Translations under genes and position numbers: made by a program | The notes under the pieces: generated by a model | Told to the model about the DNA's origin: nothing | Databases searched by the model: none | Seen by the model: the letters and a program-made list of their open reading frames with translations, nothing else | From: Promicromonospora sp. MEB111 | GTDB taxonomy: Bacteria; Actinomycetota; Actinomycetes; Actinomycetales; Cellulomonadaceae | Reading direction: 5' to 3' | DNA: 64,000 nt | Assembly: GCF_030209445.1 (NCBI RefSeq) | Contig: NZ_JARVSD010000014.1 | Coordinates: 186,001-250,000 of the forward strand | Shown: positions 1 through 6,896 of the stretch, piece after piece | How the letters are laid out: each line of letters opens with the position of its first letter | Position numbering within the stretch: the first letter of the stretch is position 1

Positions 1-1
1 C

Positions 2-421
2 CCGGGCTGCGACGGCGAGGCAACCGGTGCTGGGGTCAACGGCAACCTGCCCGACGACGAGCTGTGCGACCTGTGGAACGGCTACCCGCCGATCCGGGCC
101 GATGCCGCCGTCGCCCTGGCCCGTCTGAACCAGGCCTACACCGAGCGGTTCGGCGAGGCGCTGTGTCTCACGGACGGCTACCGCAGCTATGCGCAGCAGG
201 TCACCGCGAAGGCGCAGAAGCCCACGCTGACGGCGACGCCGGGTCGGTCCAACCACGGCTGGGGCCTCGCGGTGGACATCTGCGCCGACGGCTACGCGGG
301 CGAGCGCTGGGACTGGCTCAAGGCGCACGGCCCGGAGCACGGCTGGGACAACCCGGCGTGGGCGCGGGCCGGCGGCTCCGGACCGTACGAACCGTGGCAC
401 TGGGAGTTCACGGCGGCGTGA
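2..421 (+). CDS. M15B D-Ala-D-Ala carboxypeptidase (VanY-type), 5' end cut by window
   Basis: The first 139 codons in frame 2 end at TGA 419-421 and form the C-terminal catalytic domain of a peptidase M15B (VanY/D-alanyl-D-alanine carboxypeptidase) protein. The zinc-site signature SNHGWGLAVDI (S-x-H-x-x-G-x-A-x-D) and the terminal PWHWEF motif are both present, as is a DGYRSYAQQ stretch typical of the fold. These enzymes trim the terminal D-Ala of peptidoglycan stem peptides outside the membrane. The N-terminus (signal peptide or anchor) lies upstream of the window. No phage or resistance genes adjoin it, so a housekeeping wall-trimming role is the simplest reading. Confidence 0.88.
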   Translation, partial: PGCDGEATGAGVNGNLPDDELCDLWNGYPPIRADAAVALARLNQAYTERFGEALCLTDGYRSYAQQVTAKAQKPTLTATPGRSNHGWGLAVDICADGYAGERWDWLKAHGPEHGWDNPAWARAGGSGPYEPWHWEFTAA

Positions 422-454
422 TGCCGAGCGGGTGACGCCGCACGCCGCCTGCCC

Positions 455-967
455 CTAGTCCGCCGCGGCCGCCTTCTTCCGCCGCCGCGCCCCCGCCGAC
501 CGCGGTGGCGTCTGCCGCATGTGGTCCCGCGCGCGGGCGAGGATGTCCGCGAGCGTCTCGACGTCGGCGCGGGTCAGCGGGGCGAACAGCAGGTCGTCGA
601 GCACGGCGACGTGCCCCGGGAAGACCTCCGCGAGCACGGCGCGCCCCTCCTCCGTGATGGTCACGGTGACGCCGCGCTCGTCGTCCGACGACTGCGACCG
701 GGTCACGAGGCCCCGCTTCTCCAGCGTCTGGGCCTGGTAGGTCAGCCCGCTGCGGCTGTAGACCACGCCGTCGGCCAGGTCGGTCATCCGCCGGCTGCCC
801 GTCGGGGAGTCCCCGAGGGTCGCCAGGAGCTGGAACTGCACGTAGCTCAGGTCCCCGGCGTCCCGCAGCTGTTGCTCGACGGAGTGCTTCAGCAGGCTGC
901 TCGCCTCGATGAGGGCGAAGTAGGCGCCCAGCTGCGTGGCGTCCAGGGGCGGCGGGGTCGAGGTCAC
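455..967 (-). CDS. MarR-family transcriptional regulator
   Basis: A 170-residue protein with a winged helix-turn-helix: DLSYVQFQLLATLGDS, then the recognition region RRMTDLADGVVYSRSGLTYQ, then the wing (VTRSQSSDDERGVTVTIT). Length and layout match MarR repressors of oxidative or aromatic stress genes. The GTG start at 967 lies 30 bp from the first of two near-identical inverted repeats in the divergent promoter region (997-1069). It is transcribed away from a quinone-oxidoreductase-like gene at 1092, the usual regulator/target pair. Repression of itself and of the neighbour, relieved by a small electrophile or quinone, is inferred from this layout. Confidence 0.9.
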   Translation of the reverse strand: MTSTPPPLDATQLGAYFALIEASSLLKHSVEQQLRDAGDLSYVQFQLLATLGDSPTGSRRMTDLADGVVYSRSGLTYQAQTLEKRGLVTRSQSSDDERGVTVTITEEGRAVLAEVFPGHVAVLDDLLFAPLTRADVETLADILARARDHMRQTPPRSAGARRRKKAAAAD

Positions 968-996
968 GTCTCCAGCCTAGCCAGGCCCGCCGATAC

Positions 997-1028
997 TTCC
1001 AACTCGAAGCACTTGCTTCGAATTGGAA
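997..1028. promoter_or_regulatory. MarR operator 1 (inverted repeat)
   Basis: Perfect arms CGAAGCA (1005-1011) and TGCTTCG (1014-1020) around CT, extended by outer arms TTCCAA (997-1002) and TTGGAA (1023-1028). It overlaps the -35 of the downstream oxidoreductase and sits just upstream of the marR start, so one bound dimer could control both genes. Confidence 0.8.
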
Positions 1029-1041
1029 GCGGTGCTAGCGT
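1013..1041 (+). promoter_or_regulatory. Sigma-A-like promoter of the oxidoreductase gene
   Basis: TTGCTT (1013-1018), 17-bp spacer, TAGCGT (1036-1041). The -35 hexamer lies inside operator 1 and the expected start point lies just upstream of operator 2, a classic repressible arrangement. Confidence 0.55.
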
Positions 1042-1051
1042 GCTCATCAGT

Positions 1052-1069
1052 TGCTTCGAATCCGAAGCA
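1052..1069. promoter_or_regulatory. MarR operator 2 (inverted repeat)
   Basis: TGCTTCG (1052-1058) and CGAAGCA (1063-1069) around AATC. These are the same 7-bp arms as operator 1 in the opposite order, placed between the promoter and the ATG at 1092, where a bound repressor would block elongation. Confidence 0.75.
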
Positions 1070-1091
1070 TTTGACCGAAGGGAACGACATC

Positions 1092-2030
1092 ATGAAGGCA
1101 GTTCGGTTCCACGAGACGGGCACCGCCGAGGTTCTGCGCTACGAGGACGCCGACCAGCCGGTCCCCGGCGCCGGCGAGGTGCGCGTCCGGGTCGCCGGGT
1201 CGGCGTTCAACCCGGCCGACGGCGGCATCCGCGGCGGGTTCCTGCCGTTCCCCGTCGCGCTGCCGCACGTGCCGGGCTACGACGTCTCCGGCACGGTCGA
1301 CGCGCTCGGTGACGGCGTGGAGGGCCTCGCCGTGGGCCAGGACGTCGTCGGCTTCATCCCGATGATCGCCGACGGCTCGGCGGCGCAGTACGTCGTCGCC
1401 CCGGCGGCCGACCTGGTGGCGGCCCCGACGCGCATCCCGCTGGCCGACGCCGCCGGGCTCCCGTCCGTGGGCCTCACCGCCTCGCAGGCGCTGTTCGAGG
1501 CCGGCGGGCTCCAGGCCGGTCAGCGGGTGCTGATCAACGGTGCCGGCGGCCCGGTGGGTGGGTACGCCGTGCAGCTCGCCAGGCGCGCCGGCGCGTACGT
1601 CGTCGCCACCGCGAGCCCGCGCAGCGAGCAGGCCGTCAAGGCGGCCGGCGCGGACGAGGTGATCGACCACACGACCACCTCGGTGCTCGACGCGGTGACC
1701 GAGCCGGTCGACGTGCTGCTCAACCTGGCCCCGATCACCGCCGAGGGCTTCGCGGCCCTGGTCGCCCGGGTCCGCGACGGCGGCGTCGTCGTCTCCACGA
1801 CGCCGACCGTGACCACACCCGGTGACGAGGCGCGCGGCGTGCGCGCGGTCACCGTCTTCCTGCACCCCGACGCCGACGTGCTCTCGGGCCTGGTCGCCCT
1901 CGTCGACAGCGGTGACCTGCACGTGGAGATCGCCCGGCGCGTGCCGCTGAGCGAGCTGCCCGCGATCCACCGGCAGGCCGACGCGGGGCAGGTCCACGGC
2001 AAGGTCGTGGTCGTCCCGCCCGCCGTCTGA
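1092..2030 (+). CDS. NADP-dependent quinone oxidoreductase-like MDR protein
   Basis: A 312-residue zinc-independent medium-chain dehydrogenase/reductase of the quinone oxidoreductase (QOR) type. The N-terminal GroES-like domain (VPGAGEVRVRVAGSAFNPADGG) is followed by a Rossmann domain with the nucleotide loop INGAGGPVGGYAVQLARR. The zinc-ligand cysteines of alcohol dehydrogenases are absent. Such enzymes reduce quinones or enones with NADPH. ATG 1092 is chosen because GAAGGGA precedes it; an upstream in-frame GTG would place the coding region across the operators. Pairing with the divergent marR gene and two shared operators suggests induction by a reactive carbonyl or quinone. The true substrate is unknown. 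Confidence 0.88.
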   Translation: MKAVRFHETGTAEVLRYEDADQPVPGAGEVRVRVAGSAFNPADGGIRGGFLPFPVALPHVPGYDVSGTVDALGDGVEGLAVGQDVVGFIPMIADGSAAQYVVAPAADLVAAPTRIPLADAAGLPSVGLTASQALFEAGGLQAGQRVLINGAGGPVGGYAVQLARRAGAYVVATASPRSEQAVKAAGADEVIDHTTTSVLDAVTEPVDVLLNLAPITAEGFAALVARVRDGGVVVSTTPTVTTPGDEARGVRAVTVFLHPDADVLSGLVALVDSGDLHVEIARRVPLSELPAIHRQADAGQVHGKVVVVPPAV

Positions 2031-2038
2031 GAGAACGG

Positions 2039-2084
2039 GGACCCCGCCGGGCCCGGAGCGGAAGCTCCGGGCCCGGCGGGGTCC
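2039..2084. terminator. Bidirectional terminator hairpin
   Basis: A 21-bp perfect stem (2039-2059 with 2064-2084) around GGAA, placed between the convergent oxidoreductase and iclR genes. It lacks a U-tract, as is usual in high-GC actinobacteria. Confidence 0.85.
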
Positions 2085-2106
2085 GTGCGTGCCTGTGGGC
2101 GGGTCC

Positions 2107-2910
2107 TCAGCGCACCATGCTGTTGTCGTGCACGGCCGCCAGCCGCGACCGCACGCTGAGCAGGGTCTCGATGATGAGGTCCTCGCGCCCGTCGCCGAGC
2201 CGGCTGATCGGCACCGCGACGCTCATCGCGTCCACCGCGTGGTGGCCGAAGGGGAGCGCCACACCGAAGCAGCGCACGCCCATGCACGACTCCTCGCTCT
2301 CGGTGGCGTACCCCTGGTAGGCCGCCTGGTCGATGATCTCGAGCACGGCCTCCTTCTCGGTGGTCGTGTGCGGGGTGATCGCGGCGATCGACTCGGGCAC
2401 CAGGTCGCGGCGGGACTCGGCCGGCATCTCGGCGAGCAGGGCGCGCCCCAGCGACGTGGCGTACGCCGGGAGCCGGCGCCCGACGGCGGAGTGCATGCGC
2501 AGCGGGTGCACCGACTCGCGCTTGGCGGTGTAGATGACGTCGGCGCCGTCGAGCCGGCCCAGGTGGACCGTCTCCTGGGTGGCGGCGGCCACCTCGTCCA
2601 GCACGGACTGGGCGCGGGCCAGCACGGGGTCGCCGTCGAGGTAGGCCGAGCTCACCACCAGGGAGTGGATGCCGAGCTGGTAGACGCTGCCCGTGGGGTC
2701 CGTCTGCAGCCAGCCGCGCTCGGTCATGGTCCGCAGCAGCGCGTGGAGGCTGCTCTTGGGGATGTTGAGCCGGTTCGAGAGCTGCAGCTGAGTTCCGGGG
2801 CCGCGGGCGGCGATGTCGTCCAGCAGGTCCAGGGCGCGGGCGGCGGACTTGACCGGCCCCGCGTCGGCGGCGCCGTTCGTCTCCCTCTTGAACTCCTTCT
2901 GAAGCTGCAT
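2107..2910 (-). CDS. IclR-family regulator of the kdu cluster
   Basis: A 267-residue IclR regulator. The N-terminal winged HTH covers KSAARALDLLDDIAARG...LQLSNRLNIPKSSLHALLRTM, and the C-terminal effector domain carries typical TVHLGRLDGADVIYTAKRES and LPAYATSLGRALLAEM segments. ATG 2910 is selected because AGGAGAG precedes it; a longer in-frame reading lacks a ribosome site. It diverges from kduI, and GTTC-rich repeats lie in the shared 197-bp promoter region. Family relatives (KdgR type) repress uronate catabolism and respond to 2-keto-3-deoxygluconate; that effector is inferred from context only. Confidence 0.9.
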   Translation of the reverse strand: MQLQKEFKRETNGAADAGPVKSAARALDLLDDIAARGPGTQLQLSNRLNIPKSSLHALLRTMTERGWLQTDPTGSVYQLGIHSLVVSSAYLDGDPVLARAQSVLDEVAAATQETVHLGRLDGADVIYTAKRESVHPLRMHSAVGRRLPAYATSLGRALLAEMPAESRRDLVPESIAAITPHTTTEKEAVLEIIDQAAYQGYATESEESCMGVRCFGVALPFGHHAVDAMSVAVPISRLGDGREDLIIETLLSVRSRLAAVHDNSMVR

Positions 2911-3006
2911 GAACTCTCCTCTGGTCCTACCACGGTGCACCGGGCCCTCCCCGGGGGTGAATACGACACTACCGCGAGTTCGCATACATGGACAGGTTTC
3001 CGCCCC

Positions 3007-3036
3007 TTGACCCGTGAGCCGGATCACGTCTATCTT
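3007..3036 (+). promoter_or_regulatory. Promoter of the kduI operon
   Basis: TTGACC (3007-3012), 18-bp spacer, TATCTT (3031-3036), a strong housekeeping-type promoter for this genome. The expected start point is immediately upstream of the repeat cluster at 3044-3090. Confidence 0.65.
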
Positions 3037-3043
3037 CAGACCA

Positions 3044-3090
3044 GTTCACATAGACGAACGCAGTTCACAGACGAACGCGATTCGCAGACC
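3044..3090. promoter_or_regulatory. Tandem IclR operator repeats
   Basis: Three imperfect tandem units: GTTCACATAGACGAAC (3044-3059), GTTCACAGACGAAC (3063-3076) and a weaker GATTCGCAGACC (3079-3090). A related GTTCGCATACATGGAC lies at 2978-2993 on the iclR side. The cluster sits just after the kduI -10, so binding would block the kdu promoter. Confidence 0.6.
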
Positions 3091-3107
3091 GACCGAGGGG
3101 CAGCTAC

Positions 3108-3926
3108 GTGATCCAGGTTCGATACTCGACATCTCCGTCCAGCGCGGAGACGGCCACCACTGCGGACCTGCGAGAGAGCTTCCTCGTCGCAGACCTCTTC
3201 GAGAGCGGCGAGGTCCGGGGCACCTACACCCACGACGACCGGATGGTGATCGGCGGGGCGGTTCCCGACACCACCGAGCTCGCCCTGCCGGCCTGGTCCG
3301 ACGTGCTGGGCACCGAGTCCCACCTCGAGGGCCGCGAGCTCGGCATCATCAACGTCGGGGCCGCCGGGCACGTCGTGGTCGACGACGAGAAGTACGAGCT
3401 GGAGCACCTCGACGGCCTCTTCGTGGGGCGGGGGAGCGAGGTGTCCTTCGGCGGTGCCGACGCCGCCTTCTACTTCGTGTCCGCCCCGGCGCACGCGACC
3501 TACCCGACCCAGGCGCTCAGCCACGGCGAGATCGAGCCGGTCCCGCTGGGCACGGCCGAGGCGGCCAACGAGCGCAACCTCTTCCGCTACGCCTGGGGCC
3601 AGGAGCTCAAGACCTCCGTGCTCCAGTTCGGGGTGACCGTGATCGCCAGCGGCTCGGTCTGGAACACGTTCCCGCCGCACCTGCACGACCGCCGCACGGA
3701 GATCTACTGCTACGTGGACCTCGACGAGCAGGACCGCGTCTTCCACTTCATGGGCCAGCCCGGCGCCACCCGCCACCTCGTGCTCCGCAACCGCGAGGCC
3801 GTCATCTCCCCGCCCTGGTCGGTCCACGCCGGGGCCGGCACCGGGTCGTACGCCTTCATCTGGGCGATGGCCGGCGAGAACAACGTCTACACGGACCTGA
3901 GCCCCGTGGCGCTGGAGGACCTGTGA
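3108..3926 (+). CDS. kduI: 5-dehydro-4-deoxy-D-glucuronate isomerase
   Basis: A 272-residue KduI, close to the usual size of about 278. It isomerises 5-dehydro-4-deoxy-D-glucuronate, the product of pectin or glycosaminoglycan lyases, to 3-deoxy-D-glycero-2,5-hexodiulosonate in the cytoplasm. The metal-site signature FPPHLHDRRTEIYCYVDL supplies His191, His193 and Glu198, and His240 in WSVHAG is the fourth ligand. The protein is a double cupin with characteristic INVGAAGHVVVDDEKY and NRNLFRY-like segments. The GTG start at 3108 follows AGGGG by 7 bases. It opens the operon and overlaps kduD by GTGA, so translation is probably coupled. Confidence 0.95.
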   Translation: MIQVRYSTSPSSAETATTADLRESFLVADLFESGEVRGTYTHDDRMVIGGAVPDTTELALPAWSDVLGTESHLEGRELGIINVGAAGHVVVDDEKYELEHLDGLFVGRGSEVSFGGADAAFYFVSAPAHATYPTQALSHGEIEPVPLGTAEAANERNLFRYAWGQELKTSVLQFGVTVIASGSVWNTFPPHLHDRRTEIYCYVDLDEQDRVFHFMGQPGATRHLVLRNREAVISPPWSVHAGAGTGSYAFIWAMAGENNVYTDLSPVALEDL

Positions 3927-4714
3927 CCACCGACCCGGCCGCCACGCCCGCCGGTGAGGCGCGCTCACCCTTCGACCTGCACGGCAGGTGCGCCGCGGTG
4001 ACCGGTGCGGGGCGCGGCCTCGGCCGGGCGGTCGCGCTCGGCCTCGCCCGCGCGGGGGCCGACGTCGTGCTGCTGGGCCGCCCGGGCAACCAGGACGAGA
4101 CGCGCGACCAGGTCGTCGCGCTCGGTGCGAAGGCCGACGTCGTGGACCTCGACGTGAGCGACCTCGACGCGGTCGAGCGGGTCTGCGCCGAGCTGACCGG
4201 CTCGCGGCAGATCGACATCGTGGTCAACAACGCCGGGATCATCGACCGCGAGGACTCCGTCGACGTCAGCCGCGACTCCTGGCAGCGCGTGCTCGACGTC
4301 AACCTCAACGGGCTCTTCTTCCTCACCCAGCAGCTCGGCCGGCCGATGGTCGAACGCGGCCACGGCAAGGTCGTCAGCATCGCCAGCCTGCTGTCCTTCC
4401 AGGGCGGCCTGCGGGTGGTGTCGTACGCCGCGAGCAAGCACGGGGTGGCCGGGGTGACCAAGGCGCTGGCCAACGAGTGGGGGCCGCACGGCGTCCAGGT
4501 CAACGCGATCGCCCCGGGCTACATGGTCACCGACAACACCACCGCGCTCCGCGACGACGCGGACCGCTCACGCTCCATCCTCGAACGCATCCCGGCCGGC
4601 CGCTGGGGCACCGCCGAGGACGTCGCCGGAGCGGCCGTCTTCCTCAGCTCACCTGCCGCCGACTACGTCAACGGTCACGTCCTGGCCGTCGACGGAGGCT
4701 GGCTGGCCCGCTGA
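3923..4714 (+). CDS. kduD: 2-dehydro-3-deoxy-D-gluconate 5-dehydrogenase (SDR)
   Basis: A 263-residue classical short-chain dehydrogenase that reduces the KduI product to 2-keto-3-deoxygluconate with NAD(P)H. The cofactor loop TGAGRGLG, the NNAG motif and the catalytic S-x(n)-YAASK motif (VSYAASKHGVAGVTKALANEW) are all present. The GTG at 3923 overlaps the kduI stop codon by four bases (GTGA), a strong reason for this start. Its position directly after kduI separates it from the many other SDRs, which sequence alone would not. KDG kinase and KDPG aldolase, needed downstream, are not in the window. Confidence 0.92.
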   Translation: MTTDPAATPAGEARSPFDLHGRCAAVTGAGRGLGRAVALGLARAGADVVLLGRPGNQDETRDQVVALGAKADVVDLDVSDLDAVERVCAELTGSRQIDIVVNNAGIIDREDSVDVSRDSWQRVLDVNLNGLFFLTQQLGRPMVERGHGKVVSIASLLSFQGGLRVVSYAASKHGVAGVTKALANEWGPHGVQVNAIAPGYMVTDNTTALRDDADRSRSILERIPAGRWGTAEDVAGAAVFLSSPAADYVNGHVLAVDGGWLAR

Positions 4715-4779
4715 GCCCGTCCCTCCCACATCAGTTCCACCGCCGGACACCGGCACCGAACGAAATCGAGGAAACGACA

Positions 4780-5880
4780 ATGAAGTTCACCTCTCGACAC
4801 ACTGCCGCTCGAGGCACGGCCGCCGTCCTCGGCGTCGCGCTGGCGGCCGCCGCACTCACGGGCTGCACCGAGACGGCCGCCGGGGGCGGTGGCAGCGCCG
4901 AGGGCGGCGCCGCCTGCGACCCCGCCGACGTCACCCTGGTGGGCCAGGTGCGCAACGAGTCCAACCCCTACGAGGCCTCGTGGCTCGACGGCGGCGACGC
5001 CTTCGCCGAGCAGGTCGGCCTCACCCAGGAGCGGCTCACCTACGACGGCGACTCGACGCGTCAGCAGGAGCAGATCAGCCAGCTCCTCGCCGGCGACACC
5101 GAGTGCCTCGTCATGAACATCCTGCCCAACGGCGACTCCGACACCCCGCCCATCGTCGAGGGTGCCGAGGAGGCCGGCGCCTACCTGGTCACCCAGTGGA
5201 ACAAGCCGGCCGACCTGAACGTCACCGACTACGACCACTGGCTCTCGCACATCACCTACAACGGCGTGGAGTCCGGCAAGCAGATCGGCGACGCGCTGGC
5301 CGAGGCCATCGGCGGCTCGGGGGGCATCATCGCCCTCCAGGGCATCCTGGACACCGGTGCCGCCAAGGACCGGTTCGCCGGGCTCGAGGAGTCGCTGGCG
5401 GCCAACCCGGACGTCGAGCTGCTCGACGACCAGACCGCCAACTTCTCCCGCGCCGAGGCGCTGGAGGTCACCAAGACGCTCCTCACCAAGCACGGCGAGG
5501 ACGTCAAGGGCATCTGGGCCGCCAACGACGACATGGCGCTCGGCGCGCTCGAGGCGCTGCAGCAGGCCGGCCGCGACGACGTGGCCGTGGTCGGCATCGA
5601 CGCCGTGCCGGACGCGCTGACGGCGATCGAGGACGGCACCATGACGGCGACCGTCTCCAGCGACGGCCCCTGGCAGGGCGGCATCGGCCTGGCCATCGGC
5701 TACTGCGTGGCCACCGGCGAGCTCGCCGTCGAGGACATCGCCGACGAGGACCGCGCCTGGTTCGCCGAGCAGTTCCTCATCGAGCAGGACAACGTCGCCG
5801 ACTTCGTCTCCCCGGAGACCGACGAGGCCGACTTCGCCTGCGACAACCTCTTCAGCCGTTCGCAGGGCGCGATCTCGTGA
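4780..5880 (+). CDS. Sugar ABC transporter substrate-binding lipoprotein (ribose type)
   Basis: A 366-residue periplasmic-binding-protein-like lipoprotein (Peripla_BP_4 type). It has a signal peptide with lipobox ALTGC, a low-complexity Gly/Ala/Glu linker, then two lobes beginning VTLVGQVRNESNPYEASWLDGG. Conserved features include WAANDDMALGALEALQQAG and VAVVGIDAVPDALTAIEDG, the hinge and sugar-contact regions of ribose/galactose binders. The ATG at 4780 follows GAGGAAACGAC. It is the receptor of the importer encoded by the next three genes. A uronate or deoxy-uronate ligand is inferred from kduI/kduD. Confidence 0.92.
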   Translation: MKFTSRHTAARGTAAVLGVALAAAALTGCTETAAGGGGSAEGGAACDPADVTLVGQVRNESNPYEASWLDGGDAFAEQVGLTQERLTYDGDSTRQQEQISQLLAGDTECLVMNILPNGDSDTPPIVEGAEEAGAYLVTQWNKPADLNVTDYDHWLSHITYNGVESGKQIGDALAEAIGGSGGIIALQGILDTGAAKDRFAGLEESLAANPDVELLDDQTANFSRAEALEVTKTLLTKHGEDVKGIWAANDDMALGALEALQQAGRDDVAVVGIDAVPDALTAIEDGTMTATVSSDGPWQGGIGLAIGYCVATGELAVEDIADEDRAWFAEQFLIEQDNVADFVSPETDEADFACDNLFSRSQGAIS

Positions 5881-6896
5881 CCATGGCACCCCCCGCCGAA
5901 GCCGACACCGACGTCGTGCACGCGCAACGCCCCCGGCCTCGGCGGGGGGTGTCCCTGCGGGACGCGGGACCGCCGATCGCGCTCGTCGTCATCTTCGGGA
6001 TCTTCGCGATCCTCAGCCCCGGGTTCCGCACGCTCTCCAACGTGCAGAACGTACTGGACGCCGCGGCGGTCCTCGCCGTCGTGACCATCGGCATCAGCTT
6101 CGTGCTGATGATGGGTTCGATCGACCTGTCCGCCCCCGGGATCATGGGTGCGTCCGCCATCACGGTCGCCCTCCTGGTCGCCAACAACCGCAACGACAAC
6201 GACTGGGGTCTGCTCGGGGTCGCCGTGGCGGTCCTGCTGGCCGCCGCGCTCGGCTGCCTCAGCGGGCTCGCCCTGGTCGTGCTCAAGGTGCCGTCGTTCA
6301 TGGCCACCCTCGGTGTCTCCGCCGTGGGCCTGGGTGTGGCCACTCTCCTGTTCGCGGGCGTCCAGCCCAACGTCTCCGACCCGATGCTGGAGGGCTGGGC
6401 CGTGGACCGGTTCCTCGGCCTGGCCCACCTGACCTGGATCGCGCTGGCCTGCGTGGTCCTGGGCGCCCTGGTCCAGCGCTACTCGCGCCTGGGCCGGTAC
6501 GCCTTCGCGATCGGCGGCGCCGAGGAGGTGCTGTCGCTCTCCGGCGTGCGGGTCGCGCCCTTCAAGGTGGCGGTCTTCACCATGGCGGGCGCGTTCTACG
6601 GCCTGGCCGGCGTGCTGGTCACCAGCCAGCTCAGCGCGGGTCTGGTTCAGGCCGGCAAGGGCTACGACTTCTCGGCCATCACGGCCGCCGTCGTCGGCGG
6701 AACCCTGCTCACCGGCGGCCGCGGTGGCATCCTCCACTCCACGGTCGGCGTGCTGCTGGTGACCGTCCTGACCAACGGCCTCGTCCAGGTCGGGGTGAGC
6801 CCGTACTGGCAGGGCGGTGTACAGGGCCTCATCGTCGTCGCGGCCGTCGCGGCCGCCGTCATCCCACAGCGTCGTAGGAACCAGGTGACCAAGTGA
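5877..6896 (+). CDS. Sugar ABC transporter permease (RbsC/BPD_transp_2)
   Basis: A 339-residue polytopic inner-membrane permease of the branched-chain/ribose permease family. About eight to ten hydrophobic segments are visible from PPIALVVIFGIFAIL onward, with the family signature SSITAAVVGGTLLTGGRGG-like segment (FSAITAAVVGGTLLTGG). The GTG at 5877 overlaps the upstream stop (GTGA) and has AGGG nine bases before it; ATG 5883 is the alternative. It is one of two non-identical permeases around the ATPase gene, implying a heterodimeric channel. Confidence 0.9.
   Translation: MTMAPPAEADTDVVHAQRPRPRRGVSLRDAGPPIALVVIFGIFAILSPGFRTLSNVQNVLDAAAVLAVVTIGISFVLMMGSIDLSAPGIMGASAITVALLVANNRNDNDWGLLGVAVAVLLAAALGCLSGLALVVLKVPSFMATLGVSAVGLGVATLLFAGVQPNVSDPMLEGWAVDRFLGLAHLTWIALACVVLGALVQRYSRLGRYAFAIGGAEEVLSLSGVRVAPFKVAVFTMAGAFYGLAGVLVTSQLSAGLVQAGKGYDFSAITAAVVGGTLLTGGRGGILHSTVGVLLVTVLTNGLVQVGVSPYWQGGVQGLIVVAAVAAAVIPQRRRNQVTK

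Noticed and set aside
2-421. M15 peptidase as a phage endolysin or VanY resistance gene
   Set aside because: No holin, tail or other phage gene, and no vanRS/vanHAX gene follows; a wall-maintenance enzyme is simpler.
1051-1070. tRNA T-arm-like TTCGAATCC
   Set aside because: No cloverleaf can be built around it; it is part of the second MarR operator.
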